DNA of 40,056 nucleotides from an uncultured Flavobacteriales bacterium (GCA_946479985.1 CAMLIF010000023.1:1-40056); one strand, 5' to 3'. Shown: positions 10,274 through 19,593, counted from the stretch's first letter. Program-made: numbers and translations. Notes: a model not told the origin generated them from the letters alone.

Positions 10274-11086
10274 TTACAAACATAATGTCAATCCAATCCC
10301 TACATTCGCAACGCCAAACTGACGGCGTTGATTAACGCGTGACCAGATTTCTCTTCCGGAAAACCAGTTGTCGGTATACTCGTAATCTTTATAGTCTTTT
10401 TTACCCAGCATGGAAGCATATTGATAGCGAAATCCAATATGGAACAAAAGCGATTTGGAAATCGGGTAATTCATCCGGATACCGTAACAGATAACCAATC
10501 CTTTCAATTCCGTATTACGGCTATCAGTGAATTTTTCTGAAACTTCCGATGATGTGAATCCACTTGTAGAATCTACTTCAACCAACGGATTTGTATTCGT
10601 CAATCGAATAATGGAATATCCCATTCCGATTTCATGCGTTAATCCGGCCGGTACTCGGCTTCCGGTAGAAAAAATGATTTTCGGCATAAGCACCACTTCC
10701 TGAACAGGCATCATTGCAACACGAGCCGGAAGCAACTGAGATGTTATAGTACCGTCACCATTCAGAATTTGCCGGTTGATCTCTTCTCCTTTCTGCGGAT
10801 TAATAAGGTAGTTTCTCAACTGCGCTTCAAATCCAACGCCAAAAGTCTCACTTGTTAAAGTAGAAAAACTTCCGCGTAACGTATAATCAACCAGGTTGTA
10901 CGAACGGTTGAGAGCGCCATCTTTTTCTATAAATCCTTTGTCCTGTCCAAAAATATTCTGAAAGATGGGAAGCTGACCGTTAGCCCCAATTTCAATAAAT
11001 GTTTTCTTTCCGAAATATCCTTTTTCCTGGGCAAACGAATTTCCCAACCACGAAAAGCAAAGGGCAATTACAACTATTCTTCTCAT
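10274..11086 (-). CDS. Predicted outer-membrane beta-barrel protein
   Basis: I recognise no named family. A signal peptide (MRRIVVIALCFSWLGNSFAQ) is followed by alternating hydrophobic and polar strands with many aromatic residues, and the chain ends in GVANVGIGLTLCL. This is the pattern of a small outer-membrane beta-barrel, with 270 residues in total. Its ATG overlaps the stop of the M48 protease gene by four bases (ATGA), so it is the last gene of an operon with nadE and that protease. Expression is likely coupled to the protease, so a shared envelope role is plausible but only inferred. Confidence 0.65.
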   Translation of the reverse strand: MRRIVVIALCFSWLGNSFAQEKGYFGKKTFIEIGANGQLPIFQNIFGQDKGFIEKDGALNRSYNLVDYTLRGSFSTLTSETFGVGFEAQLRNYLINPQKGEEINRQILNGDGTITSQLLPARVAMMPVQEVVLMPKIIFSTGSRVPAGLTHEIGMGYSIIRLTNTNPLVEVDSTSGFTSSEVSEKFTDSRNTELKGLVICYGIRMNYPISKSLLFHIGFRYQYASMLGKKDYKDYEYTDNWFSGREIWSRVNQRRQFGVANVGIGLTLCL

Positions 11087-13344
11087 GGTTTCTCCTGTTT
11101 CAATTGGTGGAATAAGCCGTTTAAACGTAACTCTAAAAATTTCTTCGAGGCTGGCTCATTGGCAAAATAGGATTGTTCCAAAACCAATTCGCCTTTTTCT
11201 AAATCAAGCACATAACAATTCATTTCTGTTGTGTGTCCGGATAATAATTTTGCAGGAAAATAGACCAATCCAACCGGGAAGAAAATGGTTGCAAGTACCG
11301 CTTGCCCCAAATAGATCTGCGGATTGTATTCATGCTGTAAATCGAACAAAACAACATGCGATGTTCCGTACAATTGACGTAAACGCGCCAAATTCTCTTC
11401 ATCCAGCATAAACGAAGTTACTCCGCTTTCATCAATTCGTTTGTTGAGACTACGCATTATTTGAGATAAGTTGCTGTAGTCCTCACTCGACATATTGTGC
11501 TGATCCGATCTGTCAAGTTGATTGACCGTGATTCCGTTTCGTTTTGCTTCCGAAGTAATGGTTTCAATAAAGCGTTTTTCCAAAACATCCGATTTTTTAT
11601 AGTCGATGCTGCGGTAACCAACTGTTTCGTATACAAGCGGATTGATCAATAAAATATTATCAATCCCCAAATGAAGTTTCGTTTCAAATTCCTCGGTGTA
11701 ATAATCAGAAAGCTCATCGTCAGTTAATTCATACAAACCATCTTCTTCAGCATTCTCATCTTTCATTTTCTCTGTGTAATAGGAAACTCTTTGCTGAAAA
11801 AGACTATCCTTTACCAAATCTGAGACACCATACAAGTAGAACTTCGTTGAGTCAATTCCTGCCTGCGAATCCATTCCCAATTTCTGATTCTTAATGGTTT
11901 CATACTTGTTCCAGGTATATGCTTTAATTCCTTCTTCTTCCTTAATAGAATCATTAACCTGTTTCTCACGATCAATTTGCGCAATTGCCTCGTGGAACGT
12001 GTATTTGGAAAACTGAATGTCTTCGAAGATATCATTGTACGCAGTAAACTCAAGTGCTTTTTCCCAAAGGCTTTTCGCAAAGGAATCTGTAGTGTCTTTT
12101 GAATAATTATCATGAATCAAACGCAGTCCCATTGCAATTTTGCCTTCTTTGGGCAGCTTGGTTATGAAGCGGTCTAAGGTTGCAATATTCCCTTCATAAA
12201 ACGAATAGTTATACATGCCATAATCACCTTCGTAATATTCGTAGTCGTACTCATAATCGAAAATTTCACGGCGCTTTTCGTGTTTCATTAAATTCAACCA
12301 AACCTGAGATTTACAATTGCGTAAGAAACGTGAATCCGGAAACTGCTTTTCGAGAATATAGACTGCGTATAAAGCGTCGGTTGTTGCATCCTCGTAAACA
12401 TAGTTCAGAACAAACTCAAAACGGCAGATATTCCGAATTTCATTGAATGCATTTGCATCTCTGTTCATGGTTGTTCCCCAGTTCCCGAAGGTTGCAATTT
12501 TCTTTGTCAGTTCTTCTTTTCGCTTGGCAACATTCGGATGAGAATTCAAACGATCGTTGTAATTTGAACGTGCAGAAATTTCCTTTTTTTCATTCTCAAA
12601 TGCTTTTTCAGGAACGTACATCCATTGATTGTTGAAATAATCCTTGTCAAAAACCAACTCTTCAAAGGGCAGATAGGAGTATAACAGTACATCGAATGTT
12701 ACATTGATCTCCGAAGGATTAAATCCTGCATTATGCACCAGTTCAACTGCCAGTGAATCAGCTTCGAACTCGTTATCACGCGAATATTTGCTAAACAAAC
12801 GCACTTTCTCACTATACGAGAATTTTGAATTATCGGTAGAATAATCGAACAAATCGACTACGTGTTTTTCACGGTAATGAATGATTTCATGTGCCAGAAC
12901 AAAGGCTAACTGCGCCTCGTTTGTCAATTGGGCAATTAAACCGGTGGTAACAAACACCATTCCCTGATCGGTAGAAAAAGCATTTGCTTCATTCGTGTTG
13001 TAGGTATAAAAACGAAGTTTTCCGTTCAGTTCCGGATCATCTTTCGTTAACAATTCACCCAAATTCTGAATGTAATTTGAAACAGGGTCGCCAAAAGTGA
13101 CTTGTCCTGATTTCAATAATTCATCAATGGCGTAATTCACCTCTTCAATGAATAATTCACGCTCCTTACCTGACAAATCTTCCAGGTAATCTGTAGGTGC
13201 ATTTTGAATTTTCTCACGTGTTGGGGTTGAAAAATCGGCTGGTACATTCCCAACACTTTTCAATGGTTGGTATTGGTTGAAATCTACTTGTGCCCGGATC
13301 AAAAATGCCGGAACACAAAAGACGAATAAGAAAAGAATTCTCAT
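11083..13344 (-). CDS. Secreted M48-family zinc metalloprotease with long C-terminal extension
   Basis: The zinc site is HEIIH (H152, E153, H156) with the downstream third ligand in NEFEADSLAVEL (E194), as in the M48 Ste24/HtpX/BepA superfamily. The signal peptide MRILFLFVFCVPAFLIRAQ predicts export. I start at ATG 13344, which overlaps the nadE stop by ATGA, giving 753 residues. The ATG at 13368 would add eight residues ahead of the signal. The roughly 530 residues after the protease domain are unusual. They are rich in Tyr, Asp and Glu, include YEYDYEYYEGDYGMYNYS, and end with a hydrophobic stretch (LGQAVLATIFFPVGLVYFP). I do not recognise this part. A role in outer-membrane protein quality control, as for BepA, is only a possibility. 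Confidence 0.8.
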   Translation of the reverse strand: MRILFLFVFCVPAFLIRAQVDFNQYQPLKSVGNVPADFSTPTREKIQNAPTDYLEDLSGKERELFIEEVNYAIDELLKSGQVTFGDPVSNYIQNLGELLTKDDPELNGKLRFYTYNTNEANAFSTDQGMVFVTTGLIAQLTNEAQLAFVLAHEIIHYREKHVVDLFDYSTDNSKFSYSEKVRLFSKYSRDNEFEADSLAVELVHNAGFNPSEINVTFDVLLYSYLPFEELVFDKDYFNNQWMYVPEKAFENEKKEISARSNYNDRLNSHPNVAKRKEELTKKIATFGNWGTTMNRDANAFNEIRNICRFEFVLNYVYEDATTDALYAVYILEKQFPDSRFLRNCKSQVWLNLMKHEKRREIFDYEYDYEYYEGDYGMYNYSFYEGNIATLDRFITKLPKEGKIAMGLRLIHDNYSKDTTDSFAKSLWEKALEFTAYNDIFEDIQFSKYTFHEAIAQIDREKQVNDSIKEEEGIKAYTWNKYETIKNQKLGMDSQAGIDSTKFYLYGVSDLVKDSLFQQRVSYYTEKMKDENAEEDGLYELTDDELSDYYTEEFETKLHLGIDNILLINPLVYETVGYRSIDYKKSDVLEKRFIETITSEAKRNGITVNQLDRSDQHNMSSEDYSNLSQIMRSLNKRIDESGVTSFMLDEENLARLRQLYGTSHVVLFDLQHEYNPQIYLGQAVLATIFFPVGLVYFPAKLLSGHTTEMNCYVLDLEKGELVLEQSYFANEPASKKFLELRLNGLFHQLKQEKP

Positions 13345-14120
13345 CTTAATTGATCTGGTATTGTACATACTGGAATTGGATTCATTTTGTGTTGATTCTG
13401 TTTGTTCAGTCGCTGATATATTTTTAAAACTTCAGTTTCTCTGTCAGTTAATACGGTTTCGAGTTGTCGGTTACAATAATTCATTGCCCACTCCAGTTCG
13501 GGATATGTAGCCCCAAGCTGGTCTTCATCAGTCCGGCCATCTTCCCACAATCCGTCGGTTGCAGGAGCTTCCACCAAATCGTTCTCAATGTTAAGTGCTC
13601 TTGCTAAAATACGTACTTCTGTTTTAGTCAAATCTGCAATTGGGCTGAGATCAACTCCTCCGTCACCGTATTTGGTATAGAAACCAACGCCGAAATCTTC
13701 AATTTTATTGCCCGTTCCGGCTACAAGACAACCTTTAGGCTGCGCAAGCGCATATAAAGTAGTCATTCGCAGGCGCGCGCGCGTATTGGCCATGGCCAGA
13801 AAATGCTCCGAAGAAGCAATTGGTAACGCATTTGAAATTGCATCAAAACTATCAGAAAGCTCAACTGTTACGACATGCACGTTCGTAAAATTTTTGGTAA
13901 GCCAATTCAGGTGAATTTCTGAACGGGTAATTTCTGCCGATTTTTGATGAATAGGCATGGAAACAGCATAAACATCTAAACCTGTTAATGCACAAAGTGT
14001 TGACGTAAGTGCTGAATCTACTCCACCGGAAATACCAATGGTAAATCCTTTAGAATGAGAATTGATTGCGTAATCTTTCAACCAATTAACAATGTGGGTG
14101 CCGATTTCTTCTGCTTTCAT
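13341..14120 (-). CDS. nadE: Ammonia-dependent NAD(+) synthetase
   Basis: NadE adenylates nicotinic acid adenine dinucleotide and amidates it to NAD+. The PP-loop SGGVDS is at residues 31-36. Further conserved stretches are GTGNKIEDFGVGFYTKYGDGGVD (read here as two adjacent motifs) and the C-terminal RTDEDQLGATYPELE. At 259 residues it lacks the N-terminal glutaminase domain, so it should use free ammonia. The stop overlaps the ATG of the M48 protease gene. In Flavobacterium, nadE is known to neighbour gldB and gldC, as here, separated by one beta-barrel gene. Confidence 0.93.
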   Translation of the reverse strand: MKAEEIGTHIVNWLKDYAINSHSKGFTIGISGGVDSALTSTLCALTGLDVYAVSMPIHQKSAEITRSEIHLNWLTKNFTNVHVVTVELSDSFDAISNALPIASSEHFLAMANTRARLRMTTLYALAQPKGCLVAGTGNKIEDFGVGFYTKYGDGGVDLSPIADLTKTEVRILARALNIENDLVEAPATDGLWEDGRTDEDQLGATYPELEWAMNYCNRQLETVLTDRETEVLKIYQRLNKQNQHKMNPIPVCTIPDQLR

Positions 14121-14202
14121 TTTGGGTAATTCTAAAACTAAGAAAGATTTTCTGAATTCCGGATTTGAAAAGGATTCTTTAACGAAACGTAATTTTTACC
14201 GG

Positions 14203-14234
14203 AAAAAAAAACTGCCAGCTTTCACCGACAGTTT
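14203..14234 (-). terminator. Terminator of the beta-barrel gene 14253-15071
   Basis: On the minus strand AAACTGTC (14234-14227) pairs with GGCAGTTT (14216-14209), with one G-U pair and a ten-base loop. It is followed by nine T residues, a good rho-independent terminator. Confidence 0.8.
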
Positions 14235-14252
14235 CCAATTATTCAGTTCAAA

Positions 14253-15071
14253 TTAGAACAAAATTCCAACTTTCAATAATATTTGTTTTTGTTTTGCCGA
14301 AAACGTTGTGTAATCAGCAGTTGTACCATTATAACTAAACAATGTCATATCACGCTCTTTATCATCACCTGTTACAGCTTCACCGTAGTGAACAGGTGTA
14401 AATCCGTAATAAAATCCGATTTCAGCGTAAAGTGAAGTATTACCTGTAAAATTCCATTCTGCACCACCGGCAACACCAATTGTTGAACGCAAAAAGAACA
14501 TATCACTCTTAGCTTTCATTGTATTGTTCGTTTGAGAAACTTCAGCACCGCCTAATGTGTCACCACCAACATTAAATCCTTTATCGTTAATTGTATTTCC
14601 TAATACGAATGAAGTACGAGCTCCGAATTTTCCATAGTAACGGAAATCACCGATTGCATTGGTTCTGAATAACAACATAGTAGGAATTGAACCGTAAATT
14701 GCTTTTTGCTTGCGGTCTGTTAAATGATACAATGTAGAATTTGATGGAGTTTCTTCTTTTCTAAAGATTTCAGTATCCGTGTAACGGTAGTAAATCGGAC
14801 TTGTAGAAATAACATCATATTTAAACGATTCGAAATCAAATTCCAAACCGGTAGACAAACCAATGTTTGCATTAAAAGGAAAATTCAACACCAAACCAAT
14901 TGAGTTAACAGCTCCTACACCGTCTCTGCCAATTGTTTTTGTTCCTGGTTTGTTGAAGTTCATTCCAGTTTGGTAGGTAATACCTGCTTGAACTTTGTTA
15001 CCATCAGTTTCTTGCGCGATGGCACTTGTTGCAAAGCCCAATAATAAAAACGCACCAAATAAGTTTTTCAT
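14253..15071 (-). CDS. Outer-membrane beta-barrel (porin-like) protein
   Basis: The protein starts at ATG 15071 with a clear signal peptide (MKNLFGAFLLLGFATSAIAQ) and has 272 residues. The long upstream in-frame extension to 15326 overlaps gldB and its promoter and is not protein-like. The mature part shows repeated amphipathic strands (YYGKFGARTSFVLGNT, NTSLYAEIGFYYGF) and a terminal strand ending KVGILF with an aromatic last residue, typical of outer-membrane barrels. Function is unknown. It has its own -7 box at 15094-15101 and its own terminator, so it is probably monocistronic. Confidence 0.75.
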   Translation of the reverse strand: MKNLFGAFLLLGFATSAIAQETDGNKVQAGITYQTGMNFNKPGTKTIGRDGVGAVNSIGLVLNFPFNANIGLSTGLEFDFESFKYDVISTSPIYYRYTDTEIFRKEETPSNSTLYHLTDRKQKAIYGSIPTMLLFRTNAIGDFRYYGKFGARTSFVLGNTINDKGFNVGGDTLGGAEVSQTNNTMKAKSDMFFLRSTIGVAGGAEWNFTGNTSLYAEIGFYYGFTPVHYGEAVTGDDKERDMTLFSYNGTTADYTTFSAKQKQILLKVGILF

Positions 15072-15093
15072 AGTAATTGAATAAATTATTCGG

Positions 15094-15101
15094 CAAATAT
15101 A
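15094..15101 (-). promoter_or_regulatory. -7 box for the beta-barrel gene
   Basis: The minus strand reads TATATTTG, an exact TAnnTTTG, 22 bases before the ATG at 15071. The -33 element is not clear. The box supports the shorter start of the downstream gene. Confidence 0.55.
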
Positions 15102-15231
15102 ATTGGTTTCAGCAACATAACAGTTAGGAATTAAAGTTTTGATACCCAAAGCAATTAAAAAGTTGTGACATTTATCCGAATCCTCCATTAATTTCAACAG
15201 AATACAACTAATTTTACCAAAATTCAAAAGC

Positions 15232-16251
15232 ATGAGAAATAGTCTGTTTATCGGTTTAATGGCACTTTCAACCGTCCTGGCTTCTTGCGGTTCTGATCCG
15301 CTGGATGTTGATGTAAGCGCAACCAAACTGGAAATTGATTATCTCAATATGGATTCATTGCTATATAAAACACCCGATTCAAGGCGGTCAGCTGCACTGG
15401 ATGAGTTGGATGCTCAATATTCTACGATCATCGAATACCAGAATTTTTATTGCTTTAAGGTTGGAATGAATCCGGATATTTCTTTGAACCAGGATTTAAG
15501 CGAATTCTATAAAAACACCTATTTACATCGCCTGGAAAAGAGCATTGAGCAAAAGTTTCCAAATCCGAAAACAAACCATGCAAAAATAACTGAAGGCTTC
15601 AAACACCTCAAACACCACTTACCAAAAGCAAAAATGCCAAAGGCAATTGTATATACTAATTCATACTTTTCTGCCAGCGCATTTTGTACCGAAGACATGA
15701 TTGCCATGGGAATGGAGCGTTATCTCGGAAGCAAAACCGACGTAATTAAAGAATTGCCAAACGCCCAGTTCCCTCAATACATTAAAGAGGCGATGGAACC
15801 TCAATACCTGGAAAGAGATGCTGTTTGTGCCTGGATTTTTACGCACCTGATTGAAGAAAAGGAGGATGCATATACCATTGAATCCATTGTGAATTGGGGA
15901 AAGATCCTTTATCTTACAGAAGCGGCTTACCCGGATATGGGGGAGGAAATAATTCTTCGATACAACCAAAAAGATTACAACTGGGCGTTGAAAAATGAAC
16001 GTGCTTTCTGGGATTACCTTATCCAGCAAAAATTGCTTTATTCAAAAGACAGCCAGGTAAAACAAAATCTTTTACACGAAGCCCCTTTCACTGCCGGCAT
16101 TCAGAATGCACAAAATTCCCCTGACCGCCTGGGACAATTTCTTGGCTGGAGAATAATTCATAGTTATATGGAACAATATGATATAACTTTGCAGGAATTG
16201 ATCAATAAACCATATACCACCCTAATTCAGGAATACGAAATCAATGAATAG
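15232..16251 (+). CDS. gldB: Gliding-motility lipoprotein GldB
   Basis: GldB is a lipoprotein needed for gliding motility in Flavobacterium and linked to the T9SS machinery. The 339-residue protein has a signal ending in the lipobox VLASC (Cys at 19). The body matches my recollection of GldB: LHRLEKSIEQKFP, AIVYTNSYFSASAFCTEDMIAMGMERYLG and the C-terminal PDRLGQFLGWRI. The presence of a gldC-like gene 45 bases downstream and of nadE upstream strongly supports the call. A near-consensus -7 box TAATTTTA lies at 15209-15216, about 15 bases before the ATG. A homologue does not prove that this organism glides. Confidence 0.88.
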   Translation: MRNSLFIGLMALSTVLASCGSDPLDVDVSATKLEIDYLNMDSLLYKTPDSRRSAALDELDAQYSTIIEYQNFYCFKVGMNPDISLNQDLSEFYKNTYLHRLEKSIEQKFPNPKTNHAKITEGFKHLKHHLPKAKMPKAIVYTNSYFSASAFCTEDMIAMGMERYLGSKTDVIKELPNAQFPQYIKEAMEPQYLERDAVCAWIFTHLIEEKEDAYTIESIVNWGKILYLTEAAYPDMGEEIILRYNQKDYNWALKNERAFWDYLIQQKLLYSKDSQVKQNLLHEAPFTAGIQNAQNSPDRLGQFLGWRIIHSYMEQYDITLQELINKPYTTLIQEYEINE

Positions 16252-16296
16252 TACTGAAGCAGACCTTCCGGGAGCTTCGCGATAAAAACAAAAGAA

Positions 16297-16641
16297 ATGG
16301 AAGAAGCAGTAGTAAAAAAATCAACAATAGAAATTGAGGTAGGTTTAAATGAAAACAACCTTCCTGTCAGTATGAAATGGTCTGCAACAGACGGAGCGGT
16401 TAAAAATTCACCGGCTCAGGCAATGTTCCTTTCTTTCTGGAATCCGGATGAGAAAAACACCATGAAAATTGATCTTTGGACAAAAGATATGTCGGTAGAA
16501 GAAATGAAACAATTCTTTCACCAAACACTTTTAACGATGGCAGATACATTTGAAAAAGCAACAGGTGAAAACTTGATCACTGAAGATTTGAGAGATTATT
16601 GTTTCCACTTCGCAGAGAAGATGGAGATTTTACCGGAGTAA
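16297..16641 (+). CDS. gldC: Gliding-motility protein GldC
   Basis: This is a 114-residue cytoplasmic protein without a signal peptide. It matches the GldC pattern in length and in motifs such as STIEIEVGLNENNLPVSMKW, SFWNPDEKNTMKIDLWTKDM and FHQTLLTMADTFEKATGE. GldC is reported to aid rather than be essential for gliding in F. johnsoniae. It sits directly after gldB, probably in the same transcript, and the pair is closed by the palindromic terminator at 16650-16691. Confidence 0.88.
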   Translation: MEEAVVKKSTIEIEVGLNENNLPVSMKWSATDGAVKNSPAQAMFLSFWNPDEKNTMKIDLWTKDMSVEEMKQFFHQTLLTMADTFEKATGENLITEDLRDYCFHFAEKMEILPE

Positions 16642-16649
16642 GAATATTT

Positions 16650-16691
16650 AAAAAGAATAGGGACAGGTCGCGACCTGTCCCTATTCTTTTT
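16650..16691. terminator. 42-bp perfect palindrome between gldC and the S46 peptidase
   Basis: Every base from 16650 to 16691 pairs with its mirror position, giving 21-base arms with no spacer. The centre is GGTCGCGACC, the arms include TAGGGACA/TGTCCCTA, and the ends are A- and T-rich. Both convergent genes end within about ten bases, so it probably terminates both. It is the most perfect of the three related hairpins in the window. Confidence 0.85.
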
Positions 16692-16700
16692 CTTGAAGAT

Positions 16701-18821
16701 CTATTTAACTAAAACCATTTCGTCAACCAAATGTGTTGCCCCGCAATAAACGTCCATAACCCACATTACATAACGAATATCTACTACAATGTTCCGGCAG
16801 CGTTTCGGATCAAAATAGAAATCACTCATGGTGCTTTCCCACGAACGGTCAAAGTTCAATCCCATTAAGTTTCCGCTTGCATCCAGAACCGGCGAACCTG
16901 AGTTTCCACCGGTTGTATGATTAGATCCCGTAAAACAAACCCATAGTTCATCGCCCTGAGCGTATTTTCCGTAGTTTTTGTTTTTATACAGCTCCAACAT
17001 ACGTTCCTGTAATTCGAAATCCGGGTTCCCGGTATTGAACTTATCAATCATTCCTTTCAACGTGGTATGCTCTGTATACGCCATTCCGTCAACAGGTGCT
17101 GATCCTTCCAGGTTTCCATAAGTTACGCGCAATGTTGAATTGGCATCTGACCATTGTTTCAAATCTGTGAACATTTCCTTCTTACCTTTTACGTAAACCT
17201 GCAGCAGGGCATTCATTTCCTCATCAAACTCATAAGCAGTTGGCTGAATACGATCTTTCCACATGGCATTGCAAGCCTTGAAATAAGCATAAGCCGGATC
17301 CTTAGCCAGCTTTGCAAACGATTTCTCTGTCAGTTTGCTTAGAAAAGCCTGCATTTTCACATTCGAAACAAAGATACTTTTCGAGTAGATTGAAGCACTC
17401 AACTTAGTGTTTGAAGCCGCCGGAATAGCGAAATCTGACCCGGAATACGTAATGAAATCTTTCGTTAACACTTCGAATATTTTTTGGTCAACAGTTACAT
17501 CGTAATCCTTGAAAAATCCGTCACAACCCTTTTTGAAATTGTCGATTTTTGTTTGAAGCGTTCCATCGGTTTTATACTTTTCGTAATTCTTTTCTATATC
17601 ATCCAATGAACGACACAATCTAAAGAACTCTGCTCCAACATACATGTATTCGTAGAATAAGGTATTTGCAAATTCATACTTGCTTTTCTGTTCAACGAGT
17701 GTATTCATTTTTGCAACCAGTCCTGAATACTGATTCCATTCAGGTTTCGATTTTGAGCGCAATTCATATTCGTTTTCAAAATCAATCTTCAATTGAACAG
17801 CACCAAGTTGTTTCAAACCATCTATTTGACCAATGTTCTTTTTCCAGGCATTTGCAATACGCGCCTGCTTTGCAGTATATTGAATTCGAATCTTATCAGA
17901 GCTTCTCATTGCCGCATCAATAATATCGAGTGAATGCGTACGAAGTTTAATTTCCATCGGGCGCTGCTTTTCAACCAGGTAATTCAGATTTCCGGAACTC
18001 AGGTGCTGTTCTGTCAAACCGGGAAAACCATAAACCATCGTAAAATCACCTGCTTTTCTATCGTTGAATGCTATTTTCAAAAACTGAATTGGTTCGTAAG
18101 GAACATTGTTCACATTGTAATCTGCAGGTTTCCCGTCGGCGCCGGCATAGATTCTAAAAACACTGAAATCTCCGGTATGACGGGGCCAAACCCAATTATC
18201 CGTATCTCCACCGAATTTTCCAATTGAACTTGGAGGAGCTCCAACCAAACGAACATCCGTGAAAACTTCCTTAACCATTAAGTAGTAATCGTTTCCGTAG
18301 TCGAACGCTTTCACTTCGGCTTTATAATGAGTTCCAACCACGGCATCATCCATGATTTTCTTCATGTTTCGGCGAAGAACGTCATTCAGTTTATCACCAC
18401 TTTCAATTCCTTCCGTTCCGAAAAGCATCATTTCTGTTACATTCTCAATACGAACAATGCGCGTTGCTGATAATCCTGGATTCGGTTTTTCATCGGCATA
18501 CGTTTTTGCCCAAAAGCCATTTTTGATATAATCGTTTTCCTCTGATGAATGTGCCTGAACCTGACTTAAACCACAGTGATGGTTTGTAAGAATCAAGCCT
18601 TTACCCGAGACTAATTCAGCGGTACAACCTCCGCCGAAATGCATAATTGCATCTTTCAATGATGAACTGTTTACGCTGTAGATATCAGCGGCTGTGAGTT
18701 TCATCCCGTGGGCTTTCATATCCGATTCAAATGCTTCCAACAATGATGGAATCAACATTCCCTCTTCTGCAAACGCAGGCAGAGAAAGAGCTATTAAACA
18801 AACAAGGAAAATCTTTTTCAT
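16701..18821 (-). CDS. S46-family dipeptidyl peptidase, predicted Asp/Glu-specific (DPP11-like)
   Basis: S46 exopeptidases release dipeptides in the periplasm of asaccharolytic and other Bacteroidota. The 706-residue protein has a signal peptide (MKKIFLVCLIALSLPAFA) and the chymotrypsin-like triad: H82 in TNHHCG, D218 in HTGDFSVFR and S641 in TGGNSGSPV. R659, 18 residues after the serine in GLNFDRSW, is at the position of Arg673 in Porphyromonas gingivalis DPP11, which dictates acidic P1 preference. DPP7 has Gly there. The assignment to DPP11 rests on that residue. The gene has its own -7 box (18839-18846). Confidence 0.9.
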   Translation of the reverse strand: MKKIFLVCLIALSLPAFAEEGMLIPSLLEAFESDMKAHGMKLTAADIYSVNSSSLKDAIMHFGGGCTAELVSGKGLILTNHHCGLSQVQAHSSEENDYIKNGFWAKTYADEKPNPGLSATRIVRIENVTEMMLFGTEGIESGDKLNDVLRRNMKKIMDDAVVGTHYKAEVKAFDYGNDYYLMVKEVFTDVRLVGAPPSSIGKFGGDTDNWVWPRHTGDFSVFRIYAGADGKPADYNVNNVPYEPIQFLKIAFNDRKAGDFTMVYGFPGLTEQHLSSGNLNYLVEKQRPMEIKLRTHSLDIIDAAMRSSDKIRIQYTAKQARIANAWKKNIGQIDGLKQLGAVQLKIDFENEYELRSKSKPEWNQYSGLVAKMNTLVEQKSKYEFANTLFYEYMYVGAEFFRLCRSLDDIEKNYEKYKTDGTLQTKIDNFKKGCDGFFKDYDVTVDQKIFEVLTKDFITYSGSDFAIPAASNTKLSASIYSKSIFVSNVKMQAFLSKLTEKSFAKLAKDPAYAYFKACNAMWKDRIQPTAYEFDEEMNALLQVYVKGKKEMFTDLKQWSDANSTLRVTYGNLEGSAPVDGMAYTEHTTLKGMIDKFNTGNPDFELQERMLELYKNKNYGKYAQGDELWVCFTGSNHTTGGNSGSPVLDASGNLMGLNFDRSWESTMSDFYFDPKRCRNIVVDIRYVMWVMDVYCGATHLVDEMVLVK

Positions 18822-18838
18822 ATTTTAAACTTAGTTCT

Positions 18839-18846
18839 CAAAGATA
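18839..18846 (-). promoter_or_regulatory. -7 box for the S46 peptidase gene
   Basis: The minus strand reads TATCTTTG, an exact TAnnTTTG, 17 bases before the ATG at 18821. The -33 region is only weakly T-rich. Confidence 0.5.
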
Positions 18847-18963
18847 CTAATTCTGTTTGCAGATGGAAGTTTTAGAATAAACTCAGACAAAACCGTAGTC
18901 AGATTTAACGAATATTATTGGTAAATCGGTTTGTTGATTTAAAAAAAATAGTTCCTTTGCGTT

Positions 18964-19593
18964 GTGGAGTTTTTAGAATTTATCTTTCGATTAGGCGTTG
19001 TTTTAGCCATATTCAGTTTCATTTGGGGACTTATTAATTTCGGGCTGGCCATATTTCGTGGCGGAGTGCCGCTCTCTTATCCTGCCAAGCTTACTTTGAA
19101 AGCTATTCAGTATTTTTTAATTGTTGACCTGGCGGTTTTGTTTACTTTCCAGGATAAAGAAATCAATATTGCGAATGCTGTTTTAACCGGATCTTTGATC
19201 AGCATGTATTTCCTTGGAAAAGTTCAGCAAATGAAGCTGCGTTTTGCAGTCATTCAAATTCAGGGGAGAACTATAGCAGATAAAACAAAGCCGAATATGC
19301 CTTTGGAATTTGCAGTTATTCTACTGGCGATGGCATTTTATGTGTTCTTTCTTTTTAATACGCAATTTGCTGAAAACAAAGTAGCTATTTGGTTTTATCA
19401 ATCAATTACGGATATTGAAAAAACCGTGTTCTTCGGTTTCATCTTCAAAATAGTAGGTTTCTTCTTTACCATTACGATTATTCTCCGAATGGTCAATTCC
19501 ATTAATGTTTTACTGACGGGAGGACCAAAACAGCAAAACAAAAACCAGGACGATGATGAGAATCGTTTCGATGATTACGAGGAAGTAAACTAA
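18964..19593 (+). CDS. Hypothetical multi-pass membrane protein
   Basis: The family is not recognised. Four hydrophobic segments are visible: about 5-30, 48-62, 112-130 and 155-180. A highly acidic C-terminal tail follows (DDDENRFDDYEEV). The start is GTG at 18964 (MEFLEFIFRLG), as no ATG precedes the first membrane helix in this frame. A -7-like TTCCTTTG ends only four bases before it, so the transcript may be nearly leaderless. The stop overlaps the convergent coaE stop by three bases, leaving no room for a terminator between them. Confidence 0.75.
   Translation: MEFLEFIFRLGVVLAIFSFIWGLINFGLAIFRGGVPLSYPAKLTLKAIQYFLIVDLAVLFTFQDKEINIANAVLTGSLISMYFLGKVQQMKLRFAVIQIQGRTIADKTKPNMPLEFAVILLAMAFYVFFLFNTQFAENKVAIWFYQSITDIEKTVFFGFIFKIVGFFFTITIILRMVNSINVLLTGGPKQQNKNQDDDENRFDDYEEVN

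Noticed and set aside
15072..15326. Long N-terminal extension of the beta-barrel gene at 14253-15071
   Set aside because: It runs over the gldB start and the gene's own promoter. The signal peptide begins at 15071.
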